DNA of 51,629 nt from an uncultured Eubacteriales bacterium (lineage in GTDB: Bacteria > Bacillota > Clostridia > Oscillospirales > Acutalibacteraceae): contig CASFEZ010000014.1 in the NCBI GenBank assembly GCA_949293815.1, forward strand, positions 1 through 51,629, written 5' to 3'. Positions 41,751-49,559 of the stretch are shown here, one piece after another. Position numbers and translations under genes: made by a program. Within the stretch, counting starts at the first letter, position 1, and each line of letters opens with the position of its first letter. Under the pieces are notes generated by a model. The model did not search any database. It saw nothing but the letters and a program-made list of their open reading frames with translations, and had not been told where the DNA came from.

Positions 41751-42794
41751 ATGGCAAGAAATCATGAGGTGACCGTGCCTCATACTCTTTTGGACAAAAA
41801 CGGAGAATTGCAGGAACCCGGCTGGTCGCGCAGTTTGCTACAGACCTATGACCGCACGAAAATCAAAGCGCCGAAATTCCGCATCAAGGAATGGGACTAT
41901 TATCTTGTTCTGGGCGATGATTTCGGTGTGGCCTTTACCGTATCCGACGATGGATATATCGGCTTGCAGTCGGTCAGTCTGCTGGATTTTGGCGGCGAAA
42001 GCCCATGGGAACACACCGAAACGGTATTAAACGCCTTTCCCATGGGCAAACTGCATATGCCCGCGACCAGCGAGCGGGGCAATGTATGGTACGGCGACAG
42101 GCGCCTTGCCGTTTCCTATGTCAAATTCAGCGACCGGCGGCGGATTTTATGCGAGTTCCAAAATTTCTACAACGATATGCCCTTAAAGGCGCATATTGAA
42201 TTACAGGAGCCGCCCATGGATTCCATGGTCATTGCCACCCCGTGGAGCGAAAACCCGAAGGCCTTTTACTATAACCAGAAAATCAACTGTATGCCCGCTT
42301 CCGGCTTTGTGGAATACGGCGGCAAACGGTACGAATTTGATCCGTCGCGCAACTTCGGCACACTGGACTGGGGGCGGGGCGTTTGGACCTATGACAATAC
42401 CTGGTACTGGGGATCGGGCAACGGGGTTGTTGACGGCAAGCCATTCGGTTTTAATTTGGGCTACGGCTTCGGCAATACCGCCGCTGCCAGCGAAAATGTC
42501 ATTTTCTACGACGGCAAAGCACATAAAATCGACGACATTGTTTTTGACATTCCCGAAAGCTTCGGCAAAAAAGTTTATATGGAGCGATGGGAAATCCATT
42601 CAAGTGACGGACGGTTCGAGGCAGTTTTTGAGCCGATTCTTGACCGTGCGGCGAAGATTGATGTAAAATTCATCGTCACCGACCAGCATCAGGTCTTCGG
42701 CAAAATGAAAGGCAAAGCCATCCTCGACGACGGCACGGTATTGGAATTTAAGGATTTATTGTGCTTTGCGGAGGATGTACATAATAAATATTAA
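41751..42794 (+). CDS. DUF2804-family protein
   Basis: The 347-residue soluble protein has no signal peptide. It is Trp/Tyr/Gly-rich with motifs such as NFGTLDWGRGVW, YWGSGNG and FNLGYGFGNTAAASEN, which fit the DUF2804 family of lipocalin-like barrels without assigned function. GGAGGG precedes the ATG. It is flanked by the yhaM-like gene and smpB in the same direction, without overlap. Confidence 0.82.
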   Translation: MARNHEVTVPHTLLDKNGELQEPGWSRSLLQTYDRTKIKAPKFRIKEWDYYLVLGDDFGVAFTVSDDGYIGLQSVSLLDFGGESPWEHTETVLNAFPMGKLHMPATSERGNVWYGDRRLAVSYVKFSDRRRILCEFQNFYNDMPLKAHIELQEPPMDSMVIATPWSENPKAFYYNQKINCMPASGFVEYGGKRYEFDPSRNFGTLDWGRGVWTYDNTWYWGSGNGVVDGKPFGFNLGYGFGNTAAASENVIFYDGKAHKIDDIVFDIPESFGKKVYMERWEIHSSDGRFEAVFEPILDRAAKIDVKFIVTDQHQVFGKMKGKAILDDGTVLEFKDLLCFAEDVHNKY

Positions 42795-42867
42795 ACGACG
42801 CCGCAGCTTCTATATCCACAAGCCATATGGGAACCGCCCAGGCACTTTTTGAGGTGAAAAAAGTTTT

Positions 42868-43335
42868 ATGGAAAAAGAAAATGCCGTGGTAAAAACCGTG
42901 GCGCAGAATAAAAAGGCGTACCACGATTACTTTGTTATCGAAACCTATGAAGCGGGAATTGAACTTGTGGGCACCGAGGTCAAATCCATCCGGCAGGGAA
43001 AATTGAATCTGAAAGATGCCTGGTGCAGCGTGGACGACGGTGAGCTGATGGTCAACGGGATGCACATTTCACCCTATGACCATGGCAATATTTTTAACCG
43101 CGACCCGCTCAGAAAGCGCCGCCTTTTGATGCATAAAAAGGAAATTCTGAAGCTCTTCGGGCTACAGAAAACCCAGGGGTATGCCATTATTCCCCTGTCT
43201 GTCTATTTTAAGAACGGCAAAGCAAAGGTACAGGTGGGGCTTTGCAAGGGTAAAAAACTCTACGACAAGCGCGAAACCGCCGCCCGCCGCTCCGCCGAAC
43301 GGGATATCGAACGGGGTATGCGGGGGAAGGAATAA
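42868..43335 (+). CDS. smpB: SsrA-binding protein SmpB
   Basis: SmpB carries tmRNA to stalled ribosomes for trans-translation. The 155-residue product has [20 protein letters not shown], the central HISPYDHGN and the C-terminal basic tail that enters the decoding centre ([14 protein letters not shown]). The partner RNA gene ssrA lies 800 bp downstream with one gene between, so the system is encoded at one place. Confidence 0.97.
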   Translation: MEKENAVVKTVAQNKKAYHDYFVIETYEAGIELVGTEVKSIRQGKLNLKDAWCSVDDGELMVNGMHISPYDHGNIFNRDPLRKRRLLMHKKEILKLFGLQKTQGYAIIPLSVYFKNGKAKVQVGLCKGKKLYDKRETAARRSAERDIERGMRGKE

Positions 43336-43374
43336 GTCGCAGGTGTTCTTGCTGGGGAAATTGGAGTAAACCAT

Positions 43375-44025
43375 ATGGAAAAGTTTGACGCGGCGCAAGT
43401 CCTGCTCTGGTCTCTGACGTATGTGCTTATCTGCATTTATATGTTCCGCTATCGAAAGAGGCGCGCCGTTGGTATTCCTTATATTGCCTGTTGTTTCAAT
43501 TTTGGCTGGGAACTCAATGCGTTATTCGGTCAGGGGGGACGATGGGAACATATTTTATGGACCGGTTTGGATGCGGTTATTTTTTGTCTGAATTACCGCA
43601 CCATAAAGGATAAGAAAAAGCGCGTTGCCTATCTCGCCTGTTTTGCCGCCGGGGCGATTTGTCTGTATTATATTTTCAACATCCCCAGCGGTATGTTGAT
43701 TTCCTCTTTCGTGGCGGATATTACCATGGCGGCAGCTTTTGTCCTCCAGCGGAAACAGATTGATAAAAACGGTAAAGTTTTCATTGCAACGACCAAACTG
43801 CTGGGGGATATTTTTGCATGGCTTGCCTATATGGATGAAACCATTTTTATTCTCATCATTGGTCTTTTGGTGTTCTTTTTGAACGCCGGCTACCTTGTTT
43901 ATTCTATTTTAGAATATAAAAATAAATTACCGACGCTAAAAAAGAAGCCTGTGAAACAGAAAAAGAAGACGGACTCTCCGACAATACCAAAACAAAAAAA
44001 GAAAAAGAAGAAAAGAAACACATAA
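43375..44025 (+). CDS. Multi-span membrane protein with polylysine tail
   Basis: The 216-residue protein has six or seven predicted membrane helices, an early NFGWELNALFGQ between helices two and three, and a C-terminal cytoplasmic tail of about 30 residues dominated by lysine. I do not recognise the family with certainty; the 7TM plan with an acidic residue after helix two recalls small membrane cyclases or transporters. GGAG lies before the ATG at 43375. Its transcript ends before the ssrA promoter at 44092. Confidence 0.6.
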   Translation: MEKFDAAQVLLWSLTYVLICIYMFRYRKRRAVGIPYIACCFNFGWELNALFGQGGRWEHILWTGLDAVIFCLNYRTIKDKKKRVAYLACFAAGAICLYYIFNIPSGMLISSFVADITMAAAFVLQRKQIDKNGKVFIATTKLLGDIFAWLAYMDETIFILIIGLLVFFLNAGYLVYSILEYKNKLPTLKKKPVKQKKKTDSPTIPKQKKKKKKRNT

Positions 44026-44091
44026 ACAGTATAAGCGAATCGTCTGCGTCTTGAGAAGGTGAGGGAATTTGCACCATTCGCCTCTTTTCCC

Positions 44092-44120
44092 TTGACAAAC
44101 CACCGAAAACCGTGTATGCT
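44092..44120 (+). promoter_or_regulatory. Promoter of ssrA
   Basis: Perfect TTGACA (44092-44097), a 17-bp spacer and TATGCT (44115-44120) end 17 bases before the mature 5' end of tmRNA. Confidence 0.88.
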
Positions 44121-44136
44121 TTTTCTTGCAAAGTAC

Positions 44137-44484
44137 GGGGATGAAAGGATTTCGACGGGGAATCTGCACTCCGATAAGCGGGCGGAAGCGGAGAACTTCC
44201 TTAAAAGCTCCAAACCTTAAAAATAAACGACAACAATAAAGTTGCTCTTGCTGCTTAACTAAGCAGCCGTCCTGCCGGAGAGTACCGCGGCTTCGGTTTG
44301 GGCGTCGATTAGCGGTGAACATGAACGGGTGAGCGGCGCATAACCCGTCATGGCCAATGCGCCTTTCCCAATGGGGAGTCGTCCGCCGGACGCCCCAACG
44401 GGGAGAACAAAACTGCGGATGCGCCCGGAGAAAGTCGAAGGAATGATTTTTCGGACGCGGGTTCGAATCCCGCCATCTCCACCA
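44137..44484 (+). ncRNA. ssrA: Transfer-messenger RNA (tmRNA)
   Basis: The 348-base RNA has a tRNA-like end: GGGGATG at 44137-44143 pairs with CATCTCC before ACCA, and GTTCGAATC forms the T-loop. The tag frame ends GTT GCT CTT GCT GCT TAA at 44241-44258, so the tag finishes VALAA. The likely resume codon is AAC 44226 or GAC 44229, giving a tag (N)DNNKVALAA. It acts with SmpB to free stalled ribosomes and mark proteins for degradation. Its 3' end borders a remnant of an integrated element. Confidence 0.96.
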
Positions 44485-44514
44485 TAATGTGGAGACAAAA
44501 AAGATGTCTCCCGC

Positions 44515-44543
44515 GAAAAGCCCGATTATATCGGGCTTTTTTG
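44515..44543 (+). terminator. Terminator of ssrA
   Basis: AAAAGCCCGAT and ATCGGGCTTTTTT form a tight stem with a 3-base loop and T-run. Confidence 0.92.
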
Positions 44544-44549
44544 CTACTC

Positions 44550-44684
44550 AAACGGCGATTTTTCTCTGTACCAAAACACAGATGTAAAATCGCCGTTTTC
44601 CCTTTGTGGATAGACTTGAACTCCCGAAAAGTAAATATCAGATACTCAGGCAGATAGAAAGCAAAAATCTATCTGCCTTTTTTA
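44550..44684. repeat. Two further hairpins after ssrA
   Basis: AAACGGCGATTTT (44550-44562) pairs with AAAATCGCCGTTTT (44586-44599), and AGGCAGATAG (44648-44657) pairs with CTATCTGCCT (44669-44678) followed by TTTTT. The second is a good terminator. The first could mark the edge of the inserted element. Confidence 0.6.
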
Positions 44685-44709
44685 TTACCCTAAAAAGGAG
44701 AAATCAAAT

Positions 44710-44853
44710 ATGCTACAGAAAGAATTAGCCAAACGCCTCAAAGCTCGGTACGACACCAAGACGGATGGCAACGGATGGCTGGAAGTGTCCTCGGACGGCA
44801 TCCCCCTCTGCCGGATAAAATACAACGGTCAATTTCTAAGCAACGCCGACCAA
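44710..44853 (+). pseudogene. N-terminal fragment of an element-borne gene
   Basis: An ATG at 44710 behind AAAAGGAG opens a frame of about 45 credible residues (LAKRLKARYDTKTDGNGWLE), after which the frame is lost. The Sel1-coding frame takes over from about 44840. The join looks like a deletion between two genes. The family is not recognised with confidence. Confidence 0.5.
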
Positions 44854-45340
44854 AGGCGAGGTCGTGCCGAAGGATATAAAGAAAGCCGCTGAATGGCTTG
44901 ACCGTGCCGTCGCACAGAAAAATCCATATGCGGCGTACCTTGCAGGCAAAATATATCTGACCGAGGGCGAAGCCAAGGACATTCAAAAAGCCATCCGCAG
45001 CTTTAAGATAGCCGCCGAGAACGGAAATGACAATGCCGAATACCAGCTCGGAAAAATCTATCTCTACGGAAAAGACATACCGAGAGATACAGATAAGGCG
45101 ATGTACTATCTTCATCTTGCCGCCGAGCATGGCAATCAATACGCAGCACAGCTCATCCACAGCATTCGTGTCAACGGAAACTGGACGGCAGCACTTGCCT
45201 CTCTCCGCCTGCTCGGACACATGGCTCGTGTCATCCAAAACCGCTTGGAGGATGAGCGCAGAGGCAGAGAAAACAGCATCGACCGCAAGCTGCGGAGAAA
45301 AATCGAGGAGAAAAAACAGGCTCACGGACTCAAACAATAG
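44840..45340 (+). pseudogene. C-terminal part of a relaxase with Sel1-like repeats
   Basis: An open frame from about 44840 (first possible start GTG 44864) encodes about 160 residues with two to three Sel1-like repeats (KKAAEWLDRAVAQKNPYAAY, AIRSFKIAAENGNDNAEYQL, KAMYYLHLAAEHGNQYAAQL). A basic tail with HMARVIQNRLEDE and RKLRRKIEEKK follows. This arrangement is found at the C-terminus of MobP-type relaxases of clostridial elements. The catalytic N-terminal part is missing, so it is not a working relaxase; the fragment might still be made. Confidence 0.6.
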
Positions 45341-45397
45341 CACGGGGAGGTTGCGCATACATTTTATGCGCAACCTCCTTTTCGAAAGGAGAAACTC

Positions 45398-46140
45398 ATG
45401 TCAACCGAATACATTCACTTTACAGCCGCACAAAAGGAAGCTGCCCGGCAGACGGACTTGGTCGCACTCCTGCAAAGCCAGGGCGAACACTTAAAACGCT
45501 CCAGCAAGGAATATGTGTGGCGTGACGGCTCGGAAAAGGTTACGGTCAGAGGAAACCTGTGGTTTCATCAGTACGAACGCATCGGCGGCGACGCCGTTGA
45601 CTTTGTCCGCCGCTTTTACAACATGGACTTTCCGCAGGCCGTCAATTTCCTGCTCGACAATAACGGCGGCACGCTCCAAAGAGCCGAACCGATCCGGCGA
45701 GAACCTCCCAAGCCCTTTGCCTTGCCGCCTAAGAATGAGAATATGCGGCGAGTGTTGCTTAACCGCCGAGGAATAGACCGAAGCTGTTCTTCAAATGGGG
45801 CATTGAATTCGACGATGAACACCCATACGCCGTACCCGACCAAGGCAACCGTGAGGTCAAGTATGCCGACAAGAAGGAAATTCAGGACGGCATACTCGAA
45901 AAATATCCGCCGGAGTGGAAAGAGGAAATGCCTGCACCGAACAGCTCAGACGGCGGTCAGGCGCAGCAGAACAGCCAAAAGCATGAGCCGCAAAAAACGC
46001 CGCCGCACGGCAACCGCAGAAACGGCAGTCCTCCTATCCGTACCTCGCCGCCGAAAAAAGAAACTGCTCCCGACATGACGGAAGCAGAAATCATAAAAGA
46101 CTTAACCGAAACGGAGGTGCAAAGCAATGAGCCGTCTTGA
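45398..46140 (+). pseudogene. Toprim/primase-like N-terminus fused out of frame to another gene's tail
   Basis: The first part (45398 to about 45780) starts behind GAAAGGAG and encodes 127 residues. LVALLQSQGEHLKR, WFHQYERIGGDAVDFV and MDFPQAVNFLLDNNGG are typical of the CHC2/DUF3991-toprim proteins of conjugative elements. The Cys/His zinc ligands and the toprim domain are absent. From about 45763 the credible coding frame shifts by one: KLFFKWGIEFDDEHPYAVPD through a Gln/Pro/Lys-rich tail to TGA 46138-46140. It looks like an internal deletion joining two genes. Confidence 0.6.
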
Positions 46141-46387
46141 TTTTCTTTACCGCACCGAGCTGCCGCACAGGGCTGTTGCGGTATATATCTATCTCGCAGA
46201 TCGGACGAACGAGAACAACGAGTGTTGGCCTGCTATTCCGACTATAGCTACAGACCTCAAGCTCTCGGCGTCCACCGTCCGCCGCGGGATCCGTGACCTC
46301 AAAAAAGCAGGGCTCCTCGAAACCGAGCAGCAGTATCGCAAAAACGGCGGCAAGAGCAGTCTGCTGTTCCGGCTGAAAAAGGAATAA
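46127..46387 (+). CDS. Helix-turn-helix protein of conjugative elements
   Basis: The 86-residue protein begins RLDFLYRTELPHRAVAVYIY and has a winged-helix core (IPTIATDLKLSASTVRRGIR, then GLLETEQQYRKNGGKSSLLF). Small proteins of this kind occur in clostridial conjugative elements and plasmids near replication genes. It overlaps the end of the preceding remnant by 14 bases behind GGAGG, so it is the one intact gene left of that set. Its function is presumed DNA binding. Confidence 0.8.
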   Translation: MSRLDFLYRTELPHRAVAVYIYLADRTNENNECWPAIPTIATDLKLSASTVRRGIRDLKKAGLLETEQQYRKNGGKSSLLFRLKKE

Positions 46388-46411
46388 AAAAGACCGCTTG
46401 TCGGCGGTCAG
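46388..46411 (-). terminator. Terminator after the 60-residue gene
   Basis: GACCGC and GCGGTC around TTGTCG are followed on the minus strand by TTTTTT; the convergent HTH gene ends at the same place. Confidence 0.7.
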
Positions 46412-46590
46412 CGTTTAATCACGGCTGTAACGATTCGTTCAAGACCGTGCTTTTCTATATACCGAAGCACATCGAATAAGTCTCCGAACGAGAGTGCTTC
46501 GTTGAAATATTCCGTATAGTCCTGCGGCGTTTTCAAAAGCGGATATCTGTCGCCTGCATTAACGGCTATGTAGTATTTTTCGTTTTCCAT
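46408..46590 (-). CDS. Small protein of unknown function
   Basis: The 60-residue product begins MENEKYYIAVNAGDRYPLLK and has no membrane segment. GGAGGG seven bases before the ATG at 46590 and a terminator after the stop make it a believable gene. Short proteins like this are usual cargo of conjugative elements. The function is unknown. Confidence 0.55.
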   Translation of the reverse strand: MENEKYYIAVNAGDRYPLLKTPQDYTEYFNEALSFGDLFDVLRYIEKHGLERIVTAVIKR

Positions 46591-46614
46591 CTTCATCCCT
46601 CCGAAATCGCACAA

Positions 46615-46957
46615 GGTTTATTATATCGGCAGCAGGGTATTTTTTCAAGAGGTTTTTCCGCCAAGGGGCAACTGCGCCTATACGCTGACAGGTGCCACCT
46701 GTCATGATGGAAGGAGAAAGTGAACTTACCCAACTGAAGAATAACTACAGCAGAAAGGAAAGACAAATAACTCTATCAAGGCAGAGTATAAGATGGAATC
46801 GGTTCGACTTGTGCAGGTCAAAGGCCGCCATTTTTTCTCTGCTGTGGGGCAAAAAGTGTGGCTTTTATGCAAAGCCTCGTAAGAAGCAGTTGAGAAACAG
46901 ACGGATTTATGCTATAATCTAATTTGAAAAGGTATACCCAAGGGTAAACAAAAACGA
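46615..46957. other. Intergenic region with palindrome, no clear gene
   Basis: A perfect 19-bp palindrome, TGACAGGTG-C-CACCTGTCA, lies at 46686-46704 and could be an operator. The open frame 46692-46922 lacks a ribosome binding site and sensible composition. The promoter of the following gene is at 46890-46918. The rest looks like worn non-coding sequence. Confidence 0.45.
46890..46918 (+). promoter_or_regulatory. Promoter of the 7TM gene
   Basis: TTGAGA (46890-46895), a 17-bp spacer and perfect TATAAT (46913-46918) lie about 40-60 bases before the possible starts. Confidence 0.75.
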
Positions 46958-47539
46958 ATGAAGGCGAAATGGGGTCTGTTTATGACCAGGCAGAAAAAGA
47001 ATACGATCATAACAAGCGGCATCGCTGTACTTGCCGTGATACTGGCATATTGCTTCAGAATTGTGGGCAGGGGCAGCTTCTACCCGATGCTGTTTTCCTA
47101 TCTGCGCAGCTTTATCTATATCGGCCTGTTCGCCGCCTGGGGGCTTTCTGTCCGCCAGCGGATCGTGCAAAAGCAGGTGTGCAGGTTTATGACGGTCACC
47201 GCAGTGCTGCTCATCATATGGATGGTAGTCCGTTCGGCAAAGTATTTTATATTCTGGCAGCCGGATGCCGTCCGTTACCTGTGGTATCTGTTCTATCTGC
47301 CCATGCTGTTTGTGCCTATGCTGGCACTGCTGATTGCCATGTCATTGGGAAAGCCGGACGAATACAAATTCCCCAAGGGAATGTCGGTTCTGTGGATCAT
47401 CTCCGGCACATTGCTTCTGCTCGTGCTCACAAATGACCTGCACCAATTCGTATTTACCTTTCCGAAGGATGCCGCCGAGTTGCTTGGAAAGGACGGACTG
47501 CAAGCCATAGCCAACACTATGGCACAGTTCAGAAGATAA
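46958..47539 (+). CDS. Multi-span membrane protein, possibly a truncated 7TM sensor
   Basis: The 193-residue product has five hydrophobic helices, with RYLWYLFYLPMLFVPMLALL and TNDLHQFVFTFP as the most telling parts. They recall the N-terminal 7TM sensor region of some histidine kinases and LuxR-type regulators, but no output domain follows. The end (GKDGLQAIANTMAQFRR) looks unlike the family, which suggests truncation. Start codons at 46958 and 46982 are both possible; neither has a strong binding site. A strong terminator follows. Confidence 0.55.
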   Translation: MKAKWGLFMTRQKKNTIITSGIAVLAVILAYCFRIVGRGSFYPMLFSYLRSFIYIGLFAAWGLSVRQRIVQKQVCRFMTVTAVLLIIWMVVRSAKYFIFWQPDAVRYLWYLFYLPMLFVPMLALLIAMSLGKPDEYKFPKGMSVLWIISGTLLLLVLTNDLHQFVFTFPKDAAELLGKDGLQAIANTMAQFRR

Positions 47540-47580
47540 AAGTACGAGACTTTGGCATATGTTGATCTGAAAACACGAGA

Positions 47581-47632
47581 AAAGGGTTAAGATACTTCAA
47601 TCTTATGGTATCTTAACCCTTTTTTATTTTCT
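47581..47632 (+). terminator. Strong intrinsic terminator
   Basis: GGGTTAAGATAC and GTATCTTAACCC form a 12-bp stem followed by six Ts, after the 7TM gene. Confidence 0.9.
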
Positions 47633-47683
47633 ATATATGGATTCAAAAAAATTATAGCGTAGTGCCTTATTGCATTTTCCATA

Positions 47684-47914
47684 TTACTTTTCTGTGCCGT
47701 CTCCGTGGAGAACCCAATCTGCGTTATAGCCGAACTCAAGAGCAATCAGCTTGGCGAGGGCTGGAGAAATGGTTTTATTTTGTTCCGTATCCGGCCGGCT
47801 GTTGCCTGTAAGGATATACACATAGTTCACGGTAATACCAAGTCTGCGGGCAAACTCGGTTTTTGATATGTTCTGTTCGGATATAATTTGATTCAATCTG
47901 TTTGACAGTGCCAT
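47684..47914 (-). CDS. Small XRE-type helix-turn-helix regulator
   Basis: The 76-residue protein is a single Cro/CI-type domain: LNQIISEQNISKTEFARRLG, then VNYVYILTGNSRPD as recognition helix and a final YNADWVLHGDGTEK. It is the last gene of the minus-strand unit, 14 bases after the membrane LuxR gene. It may regulate the unit itself. Confidence 0.88.
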   Translation of the reverse strand: MALSNRLNQIISEQNISKTEFARRLGITVNYVYILTGNSRPDTEQNKTISPALAKLIALEFGYNADWVLHGDGTEK

Positions 47915-47928
47915 TTCACCGTTCCCCC

Positions 47929-49557
47929 TTAATTCTCATTGTTTTGCTGCATCATAGCGGCATAGAGCAAAAGCTGTTTCAGCGAAGTAACATTCAGCTT
48001 GGAATAGATATTGCGGTTGTGGAAACGAATGGTTGTTTCCTTTACGCCGGTAAGTTCCGCAATTTCCTTAACCGATTTACCTGCCAAATAGTAATCGAGT
48101 ATTTGCTTTTCCGTTGGCGTTAAGGTCTTGATACCGATAAGAAAAGCACTGTAATTATCCGGATCAACATCATTTCTACGGGATCGGGTTAAACGGTGCA
48201 GCTGAGACTGTGCTTCCTCAAGCTCGCTCTGTGCGGCATCATATTTCTGCTGTGCTTCCTGATAGATGACAGCTGCCGCCGCCAGCTCACTTTGTACTGC
48301 GGACAGATCTTCGTCCTTCTTGGCAAGATAGGCAAACAGGTCGTTAATCTCCGGTATCGGCGAAGGTTCTTCGCTCCAAGTGTCGTGCTTGATATGCTCC
48401 AGCCCTTTGAGGATCGGGGAAAGATACCGCTTGCTGAAGAACAGACAGCAGCTCACCGAAAAGAAAAGCAAAAGGGTGATCAGCAAAACAAACTGCACAA
48501 TGCTGTTGATAACCGCAGAACTATAATCGCTCTGCGGAATCATAACCGCCAGAGTAAACGGCGCGTTGTTCGGCGTCAGGGTAATTTCCTTAACTATACC
48601 GATAAAAGACTGACTGCCGCCGGAAATTTTGGAAAGCTTTCCCGGTATACCGGAAACTTGTATGTTTCCGGAAAGAGGCTCCACATAGTTGTCCTGACCG
48701 CTGCAGGCAAGACCCGTTGGAATATATGTATCATCCTTGCACGACAAGAGCATACAGGACAGGCGCTTCTCTGCGGCAGGCTGTGCGTGGTAGGTCGTGA
48801 AGTAATCGGCACTGACTTCGTAACCGCAAACACCGTAAAAGGTGCCGGCACTGCCCACGATCGGCACTGCCAAAAATACCACTTCATCCGATGTGCCTGC
48901 AAGGGTAAAACTGTCAGTCAGCATGTAGGACTGATTCATCGGCAGCTTGGCATTGGCTACCACTTTATCATAGTCCGAGAACAAATCGGTGCGAAATTCC
49001 AGCCGCCATTTGCGGTGAGGCATAACATTATTTGATTTGCCAAGGGAGGCGATGCCGCGGAACAAGACCATATCATCATCATTCTGATAGCGGTTGTGAT
49101 GCAGGTATAAGCCCGTTCTGGAAAAGGCGGCGTCTTCCACCTGGCTGTTGACGGTGGCATCCAGCATCACAAAAATGCCGGAACAGTTGTGGTATTGCAG
49201 CTTTTGGCTGAGCTGACCAAGCAGCACGGACTGCATCTGTTCGATTTTTTCAGGATTATCGGTGAGGTTCTTGAAGTTTGCTCCGCTGATCTCGCTGTCC
49301 GACTCAATGAAATCGCTGATGTGGCTGGAAAGGTCAATGCTGCTTGCCGCCAAAGAATTAAAATAATCGGACATATCCTTCTCAAACGCTTCCATTTGGA
49401 AATCAAGAGAGTTCTGTATGTTCTTTTCCGCACTGTCGAAACGCCCGATCACCATAATACCCGCAAACAGAGCAAATATGATAATCAATGCCAATATGAT
49501 CATATAGACAATCAGTTTTTTCTGCATTGTCCATTTCGTGTTAAGCAAACGCTTCAT
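47929..49557 (-). CDS. Membrane-tethered LuxR-type regulator with extracellular sensor
   Basis: The 542-residue protein has a basic start, a first helix (residues 15-37), an outer region of about 310 residues whose middle (ADYF after VPIVGSAGTFYGVCGYEVS) has the look of a double Cache ligand-binding domain, and a second helix (about 349-374). A coiled coil near 430-470 and a LuxR-type DNA-binding domain (about 485-540: LTPTEKQILDYYLAGKSVKE, then TIRFHNRNIYSKL) follow. It has no receiver or kinase domain, so it would carry signal straight from the outside to DNA while in the membrane. It starts two bases after the solute-binding lipoprotein gene, a likely partner. Confidence 0.85.
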   Translation of the reverse strand: MKRLLNTKWTMQKKLIVYMIILALIIIFALFAGIMVIGRFDSAEKNIQNSLDFQMEAFEKDMSDYFNSLAASSIDLSSHISDFIESDSEISGANFKNLTDNPEKIEQMQSVLLGQLSQKLQYHNCSGIFVMLDATVNSQVEDAAFSRTGLYLHHNRYQNDDDMVLFRGIASLGKSNNVMPHRKWRLEFRTDLFSDYDKVVANAKLPMNQSYMLTDSFTLAGTSDEVVFLAVPIVGSAGTFYGVCGYEVSADYFTTYHAQPAAEKRLSCMLLSCKDDTYIPTGLACSGQDNYVEPLSGNIQVSGIPGKLSKISGGSQSFIGIVKEITLTPNNAPFTLAVMIPQSDYSSAVINSIVQFVLLITLLLFFSVSCCLFFSKRYLSPILKGLEHIKHDTWSEEPSPIPEINDLFAYLAKKDEDLSAVQSELAAAAVIYQEAQQKYDAAQSELEEAQSQLHRLTRSRRNDVDPDNYSAFLIGIKTLTPTEKQILDYYLAGKSVKEIAELTGVKETTIRFHNRNIYSKLNVTSLKQLLLYAAMMQQNNEN

Positions 49558-49559
49558 CT

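Larger units (their letters stand above)
44700..46620. mobile_element. Remnant of an integrative conjugative element next to ssrA
   Basis: The stretch carries several pieces typical of clostridial conjugative elements, each short or out of frame: a relaxase tail with Sel1 repeats, the front of a toprim/primase-like gene, the tail of another gene and a small HTH gene. No integrase or complete relaxase remains. The 3' end of ssrA is a common integration site for tyrosine-recombinase elements. No second copy of the ssrA end (att site) was found downstream in this window. Confidence 0.6.

Noticed and set aside
46692-46922. 76-codon open frame as a gene
   Set aside because: No ribosome binding site, odd composition, and its end overlaps a consensus promoter.
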